Shown here in pieces: positions 18,405 to 29,258 of a stretch of 44,644 nt of DNA. The DNA is from Nitrospira sp. (GTDB lineage Bacteria > Nitrospirota > Nitrospiria > Nitrospirales > Nitrospiraceae). Position numbers and translations under genes: made by a program. The notes beneath the pieces were generated by a model. That model did not search any database, had not been told where the DNA came from, and saw nothing but the letters and a program-made list of their open reading frames with translations. Numbering within the stretch: the stretch's first letter is position 1; every line of letters begins with the position of its first letter. The DNA lies in NCBI GenBank assembly GCA_024330925.1, contig JANDJK010000013.1, positions 1 to 44,644 of the forward strand, in the 5' to 3' direction.

Positions 18405-20383
18405 CCATCTCTCTTTCTTCCTCTTCGTTGTTCGATCGCCCCGATCGTCCTACCTCCCGTCACAACTCAACCTGGCTACCGACTCACCATGACCTCTTCC
18501 TTGTCATGGAGGCTTCAGGCGACGCGTTGTTCGTCACGGATCACAACGGCCTCATTCTGTTTCACAATCCTGCCGCTCACCAATTGATCGGTGACAACCA
18601 GAGCAGAAGCGAACATCACCTGCATGAACTTTTTCAGTGTGTGATCAGTCATGACGAATCTATCAAGCAGTGCCCTCTGGAGATGACTCTGTCTTCCGGA
18701 CAACCCACTGTGCTGCCGCCTTACCGATGGACCAGGCCTGATGGGACCGTCCTGGACCTCTGCGCCACCTACTGGCCTCGCCGAAAAGGAGCCCAAGTGA
18801 TTGGCGTTCTCGCGGTATTCCAAAATTTGACTGCTCAGCAAGAACTGCAGCGGGACCTTCAACGAGTCGCCCGTCTGGCTGAGGACGCCCCCAATCCCAT
18901 TGTCGAATTCGACGAAAACAGTACGATCCTCTATGCCAACACAGCCGCCATCGAACTGATGAATGTCGCCAGCGCTCAAGGAGATTCCATCCTCGCAATC
19001 TTTCCTCCCACCCTTGAAGAGATCATCCACACATGTGTGGCGAGCAATCAACCGAGCGAACGATACGAGCATGTCTTCAATTCCATTGTGCTCGCCTGGA
19101 CCTTTTTCCCCATCGGCGATCTTCGGTTAATTCGAACCTACGGAATCGATATTACAGCCAATGTGGAACTGCGAAAAGCCAAGGAAAAGGCTGAGGAAAC
19201 GGCCAAGGCCAAAAGCCTCTTCTTAGCAACGATGAGCCACGAATTGCGGACCCCCATGAACGGTGTCCTGGGCTGCACCAGACTGCTACAAGACACTCCC
19301 CTCTCTACCCAACAACAGGAATTGATCGCAACCATGCAGCGGTCCGCAGAAGCCTTGCTTACGCTGGTGAATGACATCTTGGACTTCTCCAAAATCGAGG
19401 CGGGCAAGATGACGCTCGAAATCGCCGACGTGGACTTGCGATCGTTGGTCAAGGATGTCATCACACTTGTTGCCGAACTGGCTAAGGCAAAGGGGTTGTC
19501 GTTGACAAGCACCATTCACGAAGACATTCCCCCCCTCTTCCGAGGAGATCCGATTCGACTTCGGCAAATTCTCTTTAATTTGGTCGGCAATGCAATCAAG
19601 TTTACTGAACACGGAGGGGTCAGTATCACGATCGACCGTGCCCCATCTGTATCGCTTGAAAGTGAACATATCCCCGTCCGCTGGACCGTGAAAGACACAG
19701 GCATCGGGATGACCCAAGAGCAGTTACACCGGCTGTTTCAAGCCTATGCCCAAGCCGATGCATCCACGGCGCGGCGCTTCGGCGGGACTGGATTGGGCTT
19801 GATGATCTGCCGCCAACTCGTCACCATGATGGGCGGCACCATCACTGTCGAAAGTGAGCTAGGAAAGGGAAGCACTTTCACCTACACCACGAATCTGTTG
19901 CCAGCAATTCAGCGCACTCCTTTGCCTCCGTCGGATTCTAGTCAACTGGGTCAAGCTACCGCTTTACCACTTCCGCAGCGGATTTTGGTTGTCGATGACA
20001 ACGAGATCAATCAAGTTGTCGCATGTAAATTTCTGCAAAAACTTGGCTACCACGTGGAGGTGGCAAGAAACGGCAAGGAGGCCCTTGAATCACTCTTGAA
20101 GACGACTTATGATGTTATTTTCATGGATTGCGAAATGCCTGTGATGGATGGGTATGAAACCTCCCGGTCCATCAGGAATCATGAGAAAGAGCAAAAAACG
20201 CACCGGATTCCAATTATTGCTATGACAGGCAACGCCTCGCCTGAAGACGCCCAACGGTGCAAAGAAGCTGGCATGGATGATGTGGTGGTCAAACCCATCT
20301 CGCCGGTATCACTCCGTTCTGTGCTTGAACGTCTCGGTGCACTCCCCTCCACCACCACAACACAAGGCCATTCTGAACGATGA
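18401..20383 (+). CDS. Cytosolic hybrid sensor histidine kinase (PAS-PAS-HisKA-HATPase-REC)
   Basis: 660 residues with no transmembrane segment, so a cytosolic sensor. Two PAS-like domains (about 25-145 and 150-255) are followed by HisKA with phospho-acceptor H280 in [11 protein letters not shown]. The ATPase domain (about 385-500) has [15 protein letters not shown] and GGTGLGL. A C-terminal receiver (about 528-645) has D576 in [11 protein letters not shown], the acidic pair VVDDNE and Lys in VVVKPIS. All catalytic motifs are complete, in contrast to the upstream activator's receiver. ATG 18401 overlaps the HD-GYP-like stop. The output may pass to another phosphotransfer protein outside the window. 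Confidence 0.95.
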   Translation: MTISLSSSSLFDRPDRPTSRHNSTWLPTHHDLFLVMEASGDALFVTDHNGLILFHNPAAHQLIGDNQSRSEHHLHELFQCVISHDESIKQCPLEMTLSSGQPTVLPPYRWTRPDGTVLDLCATYWPRRKGAQVIGVLAVFQNLTAQQELQRDLQRVARLAEDAPNPIVEFDENSTILYANTAAIELMNVASAQGDSILAIFPPTLEEIIHTCVASNQPSERYEHVFNSIVLAWTFFPIGDLRLIRTYGIDITANVELRKAKEKAEETAKAKSLFLATMSHELRTPMNGVLGCTRLLQDTPLSTQQQELIATMQRSAEALLTLVNDILDFSKIEAGKMTLEIADVDLRSLVKDVITLVAELAKAKGLSLTSTIHEDIPPLFRGDPIRLRQILFNLVGNAIKFTEHGGVSITIDRAPSVSLESEHIPVRWTVKDTGIGMTQEQLHRLFQAYAQADASTARRFGGTGLGLMICRQLVTMMGGTITVESELGKGSTFTYTTNLLPAIQRTPLPPSDSSQLGQATALPLPQRILVVDDNEINQVVACKFLQKLGYHVEVARNGKEALESLLKTTYDVIFMDCEMPVMDGYETSRSIRNHEKEQKTHRIPIIAMTGNASPEDAQRCKEAGMDDVVVKPISPVSLRSVLERLGALPSTTTTQGHSER

Positions 20384-20889
20384 GATCGCTCGCTAAGTCG
20401 ATTCTTCTAACCTTCGCTCAAAAAAAAGGAGCAGCCTCGGAAGTGATGACCCGCGGGAAGGATCAAACATCCCTCTTTCCTCTCCTCAGCTCTTCACGGC
20501 ACATTTCAGGATTTTTCCCCTGCAAATCCGACGACGCTGACTCTTCCCTCAAGTCAGCTACCGTGGTTACTACCTCCCTCTCTTTTTTCTTTAAAGAGCT
20601 TTTCTCTTTAAGAGAGAACGGGCAACCGGCCATTGCCCATCTCCCCTCACGATCTTCATCGACTTGACAGGAAGGGCATCACTACACGCATGAGATGGCA
20701 GCACCCAAAGTTTCCCCCTCCTCAGCAAGGCCCTTACTCAAACTCTACAAGCTATGCTAGAAGGTTTAGCCCACACCCAAGCGTGCAATTTATCGCAGCA
20801 GGCTTTCCTCTCTCAACAAGGGAGGCCTCTTCGCTACGGGTTACAACACCATTCCTCGGTGTCGCGGTGCCCCTTCGCTCGGAAAGAGG
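20384..20889. other. Gene-poor region after the hybrid kinase
   Basis: 506 bases with no supported gene. TTAAAGAG and CTCTTTAA around 20590-20612 form an 8-bp stem with a CTTTT loop, but the T-run precedes the stem, so it is not a normal terminator. Open frames here are Ser/Pro-rich and without ribosome binding sites. Confidence 0.4.
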
Positions 20890-20991
20890 TCAATACTGCT
20901 GAATGCCGACCATGCTCGTAATCATGGCAACAATCCCTACGACTACCCCTGTGACCACGAGCCCGTAAATCACTAGCTTGATATGATCCAT
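20890..20991 (-). CDS. Small single-span membrane protein (33 residues)
   Basis: A short gene read on the minus strand: ATG at 20989-20991, TGA at 20890-20892. AAGGAGG (20998-21004 on the plus strand as CCTCCTT) lies six bases upstream, an ideal Shine-Dalgarno. The peptide starts MDHIKLVIYG, continues with a single strongly hydrophobic helix of about 25 residues rich in Val/Ile/Gly, and ends GIQQY. The N-terminal Asp/His/Lys and polar C-terminus fit a one-pass inner-membrane miniprotein. A TTGACA lies 61 bases upstream. I do not recognise a family. The ribosome binding site, composition and isolation in an otherwise gene-free stretch support a real gene. Confidence 0.7.
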   Translation of the reverse strand: MDHIKLVIYGLVVTGVVVGIVAMITSMVGIQQY

Positions 20992-21526
20992 GCAATGCCT
21001 CCTTATGGTTGGGAAAAGGTGGTGCTTTCCTTACCATTGATGAAGAGGAAGTGTCAAGATTTTCATTAGAGCATCGGCTCCTGCTCCACTGTAGCTCCCA
21101 CACCTCCGTTCCACAGGAATCGTGGCCGGAGACGGTATTCCCACACGTGTCATCTTTTGATTTGTGCCCCTTTCACACGATTGTTGCTCTTTCGGAGGAA
21201 GGCCAGTTTGCTGGTCCTCTTTCCACAATCATAGGTAAAAGTTTCACCCAACTCGCCACTGACCGCACAACGGAGGACATCTCACCCAACACAACAGCCC
21301 CCTCTACACAAGACTGCGAGATCGGCCCACTCCCACCCAGTTTCCCCAAGGAGGAATCGACACAACCACAGTCAACGAACCAGGGTCAAACCGTTCCTTC
21401 TGAGGCACTACCTACCACACACGTGAGCCCTGCACCCATACACATACGGCTACAATGAGCACCTGGTGAAGAATCGCATGGTTATTGGGGGATAAGGGTA
21501 TGAGTTGACGTGTGGAGCTCATGCGG
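20992..21526. other. Gene-poor region upstream of the miniprotein gene
   Basis: 535 bases with no other supported gene. TTGACA on the minus strand (plus 21052-21057) could be the -35 of the 33-codon gene. The -10 at 17 bases spacing (GTAAGG) is poor. The plus-strand open frame here uses TTG, lacks a Shine-Dalgarno and is low-complexity at its end. Confidence 0.4.
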
Positions 21527-21742
21527 CTAAAAGGTATCCATATCGATGACTTCCGTTTCTTCCCAGAGATTTTTCCATTCAGCTTCCGCCAGAGCTCTGT
21601 TTTGATCTTCTTCTGTGTCATCGCCGAATTGATGCGCAACTTCACCTGTTGGCTGGATCCGTTGGCTGGGGTGATCGGAAGAACTGGCTGGGTGCTCGGA
21701 ACCCCGTCGCCGTTTCTGTTCCGGATTGAAATTAACAGGCAT
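21527..21742 (-). CDS. Small acidic protein downstream of mutS2
   Basis: 71 residues, hydrophilic. It begins MPVNFNPEQKRRRG, passes through a Ser/Pro/Gln-rich middle, and ends in a charged helix with DDTEEDQNRALAEAEWKNLW and an acidic tail (VIDMDTF). GAGGAGAG lies nine bases before the ATG. It follows mutS2 by 139 nt on the same strand. It has no signal peptide or membrane segment. The basic N-terminus and acidic C-terminal helix suggest a small nucleic-acid- or protein-binding factor, but no family is recognised. A longer open frame overlaps it (21412-21885) but has no ribosome binding site and poor composition. Confidence 0.7.
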   Translation of the reverse strand: MPVNFNPEQKRRRGSEHPASSSDHPSQRIQPTGEVAHQFGDDTEEDQNRALAEAEWKNLWEETEVIDMDTF

Positions 21743-21881
21743 CGGGCCCTCTCCTCGTGATCGTTGCTTGCATCCTCTGGATCTGTGTGGATCGGTGGCT
21801 TTTTTCCCGATCCACTTGTTGACCGACTCACTGAAGGTGCGTGATTCTTCCCTCGCGGCAACTCATTTTTCTCCAGCAGGA

Positions 21882-24347
21882 TCATAGCAGCTTGACCACC
21901 GTGACTCCATCTCCACCTGCGGCGCGATCAGCAGCATGAAATTCCGCCACATATGGAGATTCCTTGAGATAGTCGCGCAAAACGGCCTTCAGCCGACCAG
22001 TCCCATGCCCATGAACAATACGGACCGTGGAAATGCCGTTCAGCATGGCTCGGTCCAATACAGCAACGACGTGATCAAGAGCGTCATCGGTTTTCCAGCC
22101 ACGCACATCGATGACTCGCTCCGCTTCAACAAGCTGATTTTCTTGAGTCGACGATTGTCCATCGGCCCGAAACGGGGATTCGCGAGTGGACGGCCGAACA
22201 GCCGGCAACAGACCACGAGTCTGATCTTGGAGGCGCCATCCAATCAAGTTCGAGACGGCTGCCACAATTTCTCCCTCTCCTACCTTGACACGCACTCGTT
22301 TTTTCCCCCCTGGTCGTTCCAGTAAGTACCCCCTCATCCCCAAACCAACAATTTCCACCGTATCGCCCACACCCAGTTGCTCCACTGGTATGGATTCATC
22401 AGTCGGCACAAGGGTTCGCCTCACCCGCTCCTCTACCTCATTGAATCGCTGCTTCACCTCATCAGCTCCCCGACGTCCTTGCTCTCGCTTGATGGTATCC
22501 AGCATGGTACGAATCTCTGTCCGTGCCCATTGGAGCTGCTCATCGACCTTTTTTTTGAGAACCTTTTGAGCAGCAGATGCTTGCCGTTCCAAGTCAGCTT
22601 TGAGTGCTCTGGCCTCAATAACCGCCTGTTCTGCTTCTTCCCGTGCATGTTTCGCCCGTGCACGATCCTCAAGTAATTGTCGTTGTTGTAGTTGCAAATC
22701 CGCCATCATGCGATCAAGCCTGTGATCATCAGGATGCATCCGTCGCCGGGCATCATCGATGATGTCCGGATCCATGCCTAGCCGGCCGGCAATTTCCAAA
22801 GCTGAGGATTTGCCAGGGATGCCCATGAATAATTCGTAGGTGGGGGCCAGCCGTTCCACATCGAACCCCACACTAGCATTGGCAAAGCCGCGAGTCGTTT
22901 GAGCTAACTCTTTGAGCGTCCGATAATGGGTGGTGACCACCACTTTCATCGGCAAGGTCGCCAATCGACAGAGAACCGCTTCGGCTAAGGCGGCTCCTTC
23001 CTCCGGATCAGTTGAGGTCACCGGTTCATCAAGCAACACCAATGTCTGGATCCCTCGTCGTCCTTGATCCTCCGTTTCCCTATTTGCTTCTGAGAGAAGC
23101 TGCACAATCTGGGCAATATGAGCAGAAAAACTGGAAAGATCTCGGCTGAGGTCTTGTGCATCTCCAATATCGGCATAGCACCTCGTAAAGAGAGCCATTT
23201 CGGACTCCTCCGCACAGGGCACATGAAGTCCTGCCCGCACCATGAACGAATAGAGGCCGATCATTTTAAGCGCCACGGTCTTCCCGCCTGTGTTGGGACC
23301 GGAAATTACCAGCACCCGTACCGTTTCGTCTGCCAAGATATCGTTCGGTACTACTTGGTCCCTTGTAACCATAAGGAGGGGATGTCGTGCCTGTTTCAAT
23401 AGCACGCGTCCTTCTTCATTTAATGACACCGCATGGCAGTGTAGTCGTCGGCTCAACTCAGCCTTTGCGTGGAGACAGTCCCATTCGGCAAGTTGTTCTG
23501 TTCCCTCAGCAATCGCGTCCGCGTGGGATGCCACGAGCAGGGTTAGGTCGTGCAAGATACGACGAACTTCCCGTTCGACATCCAGCTCGGCAACTTTGAT
23601 GGCGTTGTTTAGTTCGATCAATTCGCGGGGCTCAAGAAACACTGTCGCGCCACTGGCGGAGACATCATGGACGATACCAGACACCTTTCCTCTCATTTCG
23701 GCCTTGACCGGTAGCACATACCGTCCTTCCCGTTGGGTGAAATACAACTCCTGCAGGACCTCTTGGTACGTTGACGAGTGCAACATGCTATCGAGCCGCT
23801 CGCGCATGGTCTGTTTTAATTCATGAGCATGCTGCGCCAGTCGCTTCAGCGCCGGCGTCGCCGATTCTTTGACCGACCCGCCGGGCTCAATCGCCTCCTC
23901 AATCGCCAACCGAACAGGATGCAGTTTCCGCATCACAACCCGTAGCGGTTCTACCACACGGGCGAGAGCACTCCCCGCCGCCACATGGGGGGCTGCATAT
24001 CCGACCACTGTTTCCATCACAGCGATGACCACCGCGCAATTCCAGAGCTCTGAGGCCGTCAGTTCTCCTCCCTTCGTTGCCCGTTTTATAATGTCTCGGA
24101 GATCCGGAAATCGCAGGTCAGGCATCGGCTCGCCTCTCTCGAGCAATTTCACCATATCGGCCGTTTCCTGTTGGCGCAACCGAGCCTCGGCCAGATTGAC
24201 AGCAAGCAACGGCGCCCGACACTTCTCTTCCCCTTGCGCCGATCGCGCGTACTCAGCCAAAAGAGCCAGAAGACGAGGCCACTCCAGCACCTGTGCCGTC
24301 TTGAGCAAGGTGTCATCCATGTTGAGCACTTGCCCCCTTCGTGACAC
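21882..24347 (-). CDS. mutS2: Endonuclease MutS2
   Basis: A MutS-family ATPase with a C-terminal Smr nuclease domain, associated with recombination control or ribosome rescue. In 821 residues: clamp and core regions, Walker A SGPNTGGKT near residue 350, Walker B LVLLDEPVTSTDPEEG near 430, a long Arg/Glu/Ala coiled coil about 520-600, and the Smr domain about 745-821 (IDVRGWKTDDALDHV, IVHGHGTGRLKAVLRDYL). The Walker B neighbourhood reads DEPVTSTDP where B. subtilis-type MutS2 has DELGAGTDP. GTG 24347 or ATG 24320 (preceded by AAGGGG) may be the start, and the ATG is attractive. It is divergent from gap. Confidence 0.94.
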   Translation of the reverse strand: MSRRGQVLNMDDTLLKTAQVLEWPRLLALLAEYARSAQGEEKCRAPLLAVNLAEARLRQQETADMVKLLERGEPMPDLRFPDLRDIIKRATKGGELTASELWNCAVVIAVMETVVGYAAPHVAAGSALARVVEPLRVVMRKLHPVRLAIEEAIEPGGSVKESATPALKRLAQHAHELKQTMRERLDSMLHSSTYQEVLQELYFTQREGRYVLPVKAEMRGKVSGIVHDVSASGATVFLEPRELIELNNAIKVAELDVEREVRRILHDLTLLVASHADAIAEGTEQLAEWDCLHAKAELSRRLHCHAVSLNEEGRVLLKQARHPLLMVTRDQVVPNDILADETVRVLVISGPNTGGKTVALKMIGLYSFMVRAGLHVPCAEESEMALFTRCYADIGDAQDLSRDLSSFSAHIAQIVQLLSEANRETEDQGRRGIQTLVLLDEPVTSTDPEEGAALAEAVLCRLATLPMKVVVTTHYRTLKELAQTTRGFANASVGFDVERLAPTYELFMGIPGKSSALEIAGRLGMDPDIIDDARRRMHPDDHRLDRMMADLQLQQRQLLEDRARAKHAREEAEQAVIEARALKADLERQASAAQKVLKKKVDEQLQWARTEIRTMLDTIKREQGRRGADEVKQRFNEVEERVRRTLVPTDESIPVEQLGVGDTVEIVGLGMRGYLLERPGGKKRVRVKVGEGEIVAAVSNLIGWRLQDQTRGLLPAVRPSTRESPFRADGQSSTQENQLVEAERVIDVRGWKTDDALDHVVAVLDRAMLNGISTVRIVHGHGTGRLKAVLRDYLKESPYVAEFHAADRAAGGDGVTVVKLL

Positions 24348-24402
24348 GGAACCAGGAACGGGATCAGACTGTTCGGACTGTGGGGACTCTAACGGAGGTT
24401 AG

Positions 24403-25554
<1,152 letters not shown>

Positions 25555-25646
25555 ACGACGGCGGCAGCGTTTGCCCGCAAGAACCAAGCCAACAAAGGCA
25601 TAGTCGCTGAACGTAACGAATTAAACAGGCAAAAGGACCTCGTCGC

Positions 25647-26846
25647 GTGAACTTACACAAGAAAACTGTAGAAGACCTCGCCCTGCGCGGAAAACGGGTC
25701 TTGATTCGCGCTGATTTCAACGTGCCCCTGGACGAGGCCCTTCAAATTACGGATGATACCCGCATTCGTTCGACCCTCCCCACCATCAATCGTGTCGTTG
25801 ATGAAGGGGCCAAGGTCATTCTGTGTTCTCATCTGGGACGGCCCAAAGGGAAGTTCGACCCTAAATATAGTTTGGCACCTGTCGCAAAGCGGCTCGGTCG
25901 TCTGCTCGGAAAGGAAGTGATCTTCGCACCGGACTGCATCGGCTCCGCCGTTGAACACCTCGTCGCAAAGATGAATGCCGGCGACGTGCTGCTGTTGGAA
26001 AACCTTCGCTTTCATCCCGAAGAGGAACAAAACGACGACACCTTTGCCAAAGCTCTCGCCTCTTTGGCGGATGTCTACATCAACGATGCATTTGGCGCCG
26101 CCCATCGCGCCCATGCCTCTATTGTTGGCATCACCAAGTTCATCAAGGAAGCTGCGGCCGGCTTTTTGCTTAAAAAAGAAATCGAATACCTGGAAGGCGC
26201 TGTCGCGAATCCCATCAGACCGTTCGTGGCGATCCTCGGAGGAGCAAAGGTCTCAGGGAAAATCGGTGTCATTGAAAACCTCGGCAAAAAAGTTGACAAG
26301 GTCATCATCGGGGGAGGCATGGCTTTTACCTTTTTGAAAGCCAAAGGCTTGGAGATTGGCAACTCGCTGGTGGAAAACGATATGCTCGACTTTGCCAAGG
26401 GTGTCGAAGACCATGCCTTGTCGCGGGGAGTCAAATTTTATCTCCCCGTCGATTGCGTCGTCGCAGCAAGCCGAGAACTCGGCGCCGAGTCAAAAATCGT
26501 TCCTGTGCAAGAGATTCCCAAAGGGTGGTACGGCATGGACATCGGCCCAGCCTCCGTAAAGTTGTTTCACGAGGTAGTGCAAAACGCCAAAACTATTTTG
26601 TGGAATGGCCCGATGGGTGTCTTTGAAATGGATGCGTATGCCAGAGGAACATTTGCCATGGCCCATGCGATTGCCGACGCCTATGCCCTGACGATTATCG
26701 GGGGCGGCGAAACGGCACTAGCCGTCCATCGAGCCGGCGTTTCCGACAACATGTCCTTCATTTCAACTGGGGGCGGTGCCGCGCTAGAACTGCTGGAGGG
26801 CAAGACCTTGCCAGGACTCGCAGCGTTGCCCGATCGCGACAACTAG
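25647..26846 (+). CDS. pgk: Phosphoglycerate kinase
   Basis: Transfers phosphate between 1,3-bisphosphoglycerate and ADP. 399 residues starting at GTG 25647, with AAAGGA nine bases upstream. RADFNVPLD near residue 22-30 is the substrate-binding signature, followed by SHLGRPKG. GGGMAFTFL and the C-terminal GGGETA nucleotide loop are present. Full length for a bacterial enzyme. It is the second gene of the glycolytic operon, followed 36 nt later by tpiA. Confidence 0.97.
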   Translation: MNLHKKTVEDLALRGKRVLIRADFNVPLDEALQITDDTRIRSTLPTINRVVDEGAKVILCSHLGRPKGKFDPKYSLAPVAKRLGRLLGKEVIFAPDCIGSAVEHLVAKMNAGDVLLLENLRFHPEEEQNDDTFAKALASLADVYINDAFGAAHRAHASIVGITKFIKEAAAGFLLKKEIEYLEGAVANPIRPFVAILGGAKVSGKIGVIENLGKKVDKVIIGGGMAFTFLKAKGLEIGNSLVENDMLDFAKGVEDHALSRGVKFYLPVDCVVAASRELGAESKIVPVQEIPKGWYGMDIGPASVKLFHEVVQNAKTILWNGPMGVFEMDAYARGTFAMAHAIADAYALTIIGGGETALAVHRAGVSDNMSFISTGGGAALELLEGKTLPGLAALPDRDN

Positions 26847-26882
26847 CGACACATACCATCCAAGACGTTCGGGTACACCTCC

Positions 26883-27659
26883 GTGCGACCCCTCCTCATC
26901 GTCGGCAATTGGAAAATGAACAAAACCGCATCCGAAACAGCCACCTTCCTGCGCGCTGTGTCATCACGGATTCCCGTTTCTTCACGGGTTGAATTCGTGG
27001 TCGCCCCCCCCTTCACCTCGCTTGAATCAGCACGTGCCACGCTTGGCCTCTCATCGCCCCTTCAACTCGGAGCTCAAAATGTGTTCTGGGAGGACCACGG
27101 GGCTTACACGGGCGAAATTGCTCCGCCTATGCTGAAAGAGTTCGGCTGCCGATACGTCATTCTTGGGCACTCGGAGCGACGAAGGCTCCTCGGAGAGCGT
27201 GATGAGTGGATCGAGAAAAAGATTCGTGCCGCGCTCACACACGATCTCCGGCCTATTGTCTGTATTGGAGAATCAGCGAAGGAACGAGAGGAAGGGCAGA
27301 CAAAAACCGTGGTCTATCGTCAATTGAGTGCCTGTGTGGGGAACCTGTCTCCGCAGGATATGGAGGCCATCGTACTTGCCTATGAACCGATCTGGGCCAT
27401 CGGAACCGGGAAGGCAGCCACAATCGAACAAGCGGCAGACACTCATCAGGCAATTCGGCAATTCATCGCAGACCGCTGGTCTCCCCACATCGCGTCGGCA
27501 ATCAGAATTCTGTACGGGGGCAGTGTCGCTCCCGATAATATTGGTGGGTTCTTGCAATCGCAGCAAATCGACGGTGCATTAATCGGGGGAGCTTGCCTGC
27601 ATGTGGAATCCTTTGTTACAATCGCTACCATTGCTCACTCGATCGCCGAGCAGAAGTAG
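26883..27659 (+). CDS. tpiA: Triosephosphate isomerase
   Basis: Interconverts dihydroxyacetone phosphate and glyceraldehyde 3-phosphate. 258 residues from GTG 26883. The active site is complete: K11 in GNWKMNK, H96 in LGHSERR and E168 in AYEPIWAIGTGK. The phosphate-binding YGGSV is present near residue 211. There is no clear Shine-Dalgarno, so translation may depend on pgk. Its stop codon is immediately followed by the secG ATG. Confidence 0.97.
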   Translation: MRPLLIVGNWKMNKTASETATFLRAVSSRIPVSSRVEFVVAPPFTSLESARATLGLSSPLQLGAQNVFWEDHGAYTGEIAPPMLKEFGCRYVILGHSERRRLLGERDEWIEKKIRAALTHDLRPIVCIGESAKEREEGQTKTVVYRQLSACVGNLSPQDMEAIVLAYEPIWAIGTGKAATIEQAADTHQAIRQFIADRWSPHIASAIRILYGGSVAPDNIGGFLQSQQIDGALIGGACLHVESFVTIATIAHSIAEQK

Positions 27660-28019
27660 ATGTTATACACCTTTATCGTCATCGTCCACGTCTTTATCTC
27701 ATTTCTCATGATCGGTGCCATCCTGCTCCAATCGGGGAAAGGAGCCGAAATCGGTGCCGCGTTCGGCGGTTCGAGCCAGACTATCTTCGGAAGCCGAGGA
27801 CCGGCCAATTTTCTCAGCAAATTGACCGTTGCGGTGGCCACCGTGTTTATGCTCACGTCCCTCAGCTTGGCTATTTTGGCGAAAGAACGAAACTTCGCCT
27901 CTACCGTCATCGACCTCGATAAAAAGAGCGAGCCTCCTCCAGCTACCCAGACCCCTCAGCCGACAACGGAGTCACCATCTGCAACAGAAGGCGGCAGCTC
28001 TCCGGCAGAGCAACACTGA
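27660..28019 (+). CDS. secG: Preprotein translocase subunit SecG
   Basis: A small SecYEG subunit that assists protein export. 119 residues: a first transmembrane helix at about 3-22, the conserved LLQSGKGAEIGAAFGG cytoplasmic loop with SSQTIFGSRG, a second helix at about 55-75, and then a Pro/Thr/Ser/Glu-rich tail of about 35 residues. Location directly after tpiA with zero spacing is common in many bacteria. Confidence 0.96.
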   Translation: MLYTFIVIVHVFISFLMIGAILLQSGKGAEIGAAFGGSSQTIFGSRGPANFLSKLTVAVATVFMLTSLSLAILAKERNFASTVIDLDKKSEPPPATQTPQPTTESPSATEGGSSPAEQH

Positions 28020-28041
28020 TCCTGTTGAACGGAAACAGGAT
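28019..28041 (+). terminator. Hairpin at the end of secG
   Basis: ATCCTGTT (28019-28026) pairs with AACAGGAT (28034-28041) around a seven-base loop, overlapping the secG stop. No T-run follows. A second imperfect stem (GGGAT/TGTGT with ACACATCCC, 28110-28136) lies further on. Together they may end the operon before convergent ilvE. Confidence 0.4.
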
Positions 28042-28241
28042 TGTACCTCTTGCTTCATGACCAGGCACGAAGGACAACACCATTACACATTCGTTGTGAA
28101 GATTTGTGGGGGATCTGTGTCCTGATAACACATCCCTGTCTGCCCTTCCGTACCAAGCACTGCAGAGAAGCAAGTGGCTTTCTTCTCCGTCGTCCCCGTC
28201 CGTGAGCAGCGCCAGAGAACAGATTGTCAGAGAGACAGACA

Positions 28242-29156
28242 CTAGACAGGCGTGAGCCACGACGCGTGGGCGGGATCTTCTCCTCGCACCACAGCAAAAA
28301 AGGCCTTTTGCAGCATCTGAGTAATAGGTCCTGGCATGCCATCTCCGATCGGTCGGCGATCGATTTCACAAACCGGTGTCAACTCGGCAGCTGTACCGGT
28401 CACAAATACCTCATCGGCAATATACATTTCGTCGCGGGTAAATCGTTCTTCCTCCACCACGAGTTGCCGTTCCTTGGCCAGCTCAATCACCGAATTTCGG
28501 GTAATGCCCTCAAGAACTGATGTCAAAGGCGTCGTCTTGATCTTACCCTTGCGAACAATAAACACATTCTCCCCCGTGCCCTCTGCCACATACCCTTCCG
28601 CATCGAGCAAAATAGCCTCGTCATAACCGGCTGCCTTGGCTTCCTGTTTTGCCATGATCGAATTAACGTAGTAACCAGCAATCTTCCCTTTTGTCATGGC
28701 GGCATTGACATGGTGTCGCGTAAACGAAGATACGCAGGCACGGATGCCCTTTGTCAGCGCGTCTTCTCCCAGATACGTCCCCCATTTCCACGCTGCGATG
28801 GCGACGCGGACAGGATTGTTGCCAGGATGGACGCCCATCGCTCCATACCCGATATACACCAGCGGGCGGATGTAACAGGCATCCAACCGATTCACGCGCA
28901 CGGTTTCAACAATGGCGTCGGCGATGTGTTTTCGATCATAGGGAATCCCCATCATGCCGATATGAGCCGAATCAAACAACCTCTGGACATGCTCCTGAAG
29001 CCGGAACACGGCTGAGCCGTTTTTTCCTTTATAGCAGCGGATACCTTCGAATACGGCTAGTCCGTAATGGAGCGAGTGGGTGAGAATATGCACCTTGGCC
29101 TCCTCCCACGAGACAAAGCTACCATCCATCCAGATTTTTTCACTGGGTTCCAACAT
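28242..29156 (-). CDS. ilvE: Branched-chain-amino-acid aminotransferase
   Basis: A PLP-dependent fold-IV transaminase for valine, leucine and isoleucine synthesis, with glutamate as the amino donor. 304 residues: [15 protein letters not shown] near 31-45, the PLP lysine probably in [12 protein letters not shown] near residue 160, [10 protein letters not shown] and [11 protein letters not shown], all in the IlvE order. AGGAG precedes the ATG. A strong promoter lies between it and the upstream PilZ gene, so it can be transcribed alone. Confidence 0.95.
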   Translation of the reverse strand: MLEPSEKIWMDGSFVSWEEAKVHILTHSLHYGLAVFEGIRCYKGKNGSAVFRLQEHVQRLFDSAHIGMMGIPYDRKHIADAIVETVRVNRLDACYIRPLVYIGYGAMGVHPGNNPVRVAIAAWKWGTYLGEDALTKGIRACVSSFTRHHVNAAMTKGKIAGYYVNSIMAKQEAKAAGYDEAILLDAEGYVAEGTGENVFIVRKGKIKTTPLTSVLEGITRNSVIELAKERQLVVEEERFTRDEMYIADEVFVTGTAAELTPVCEIDRRPIGDGMPGPITQMLQKAFFAVVRGEDPAHASWLTPV

Positions 29157-29229
29157 CGATTCCGACTCCTAGGTGCGGTGACCGGTTGACGTCGTATTGT
29201 GTGGTTGATGCTCTCGGCAACCGGCGCGA

Positions 29230-29258
29230 ACTATATCGTGCTGCCACACAAGCGTCAA
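29230..29258 (-). promoter_or_regulatory. Sigma-70-type promoter of ilvE
   Basis: On the minus strand: TTGACG (plus 29253-29258), a 17-base spacer and TATAGT (plus 29230-29235). Five of six matches in each box. The -35 overlaps the stop codon of the upstream PilZ gene. The leader to the ilvE ATG is about 67 bases. Confidence 0.7.

Noticed and set aside
20380..20667. Plus-strand frame whose ATG overlaps the kinase stop (ATGA)
   Set aside because: The overlap looks attractive, but the product is Ser/Phe/Lys-rich without domain or pattern, and it crosses a hairpin region.
21009..21458. Plus-strand frame of 149 codons from a TTG
   Set aside because: No Shine-Dalgarno, low-complexity Pro/Ser/Thr end, overlaps the likely promoter of the 33-codon gene.
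21412..21885. 157-codon minus-strand frame overlapping the small acidic protein
   Set aside because: Composition is basic and irregular; the alternative frame (21527-21742) has GAGGAGAG at good spacing and better protein character.
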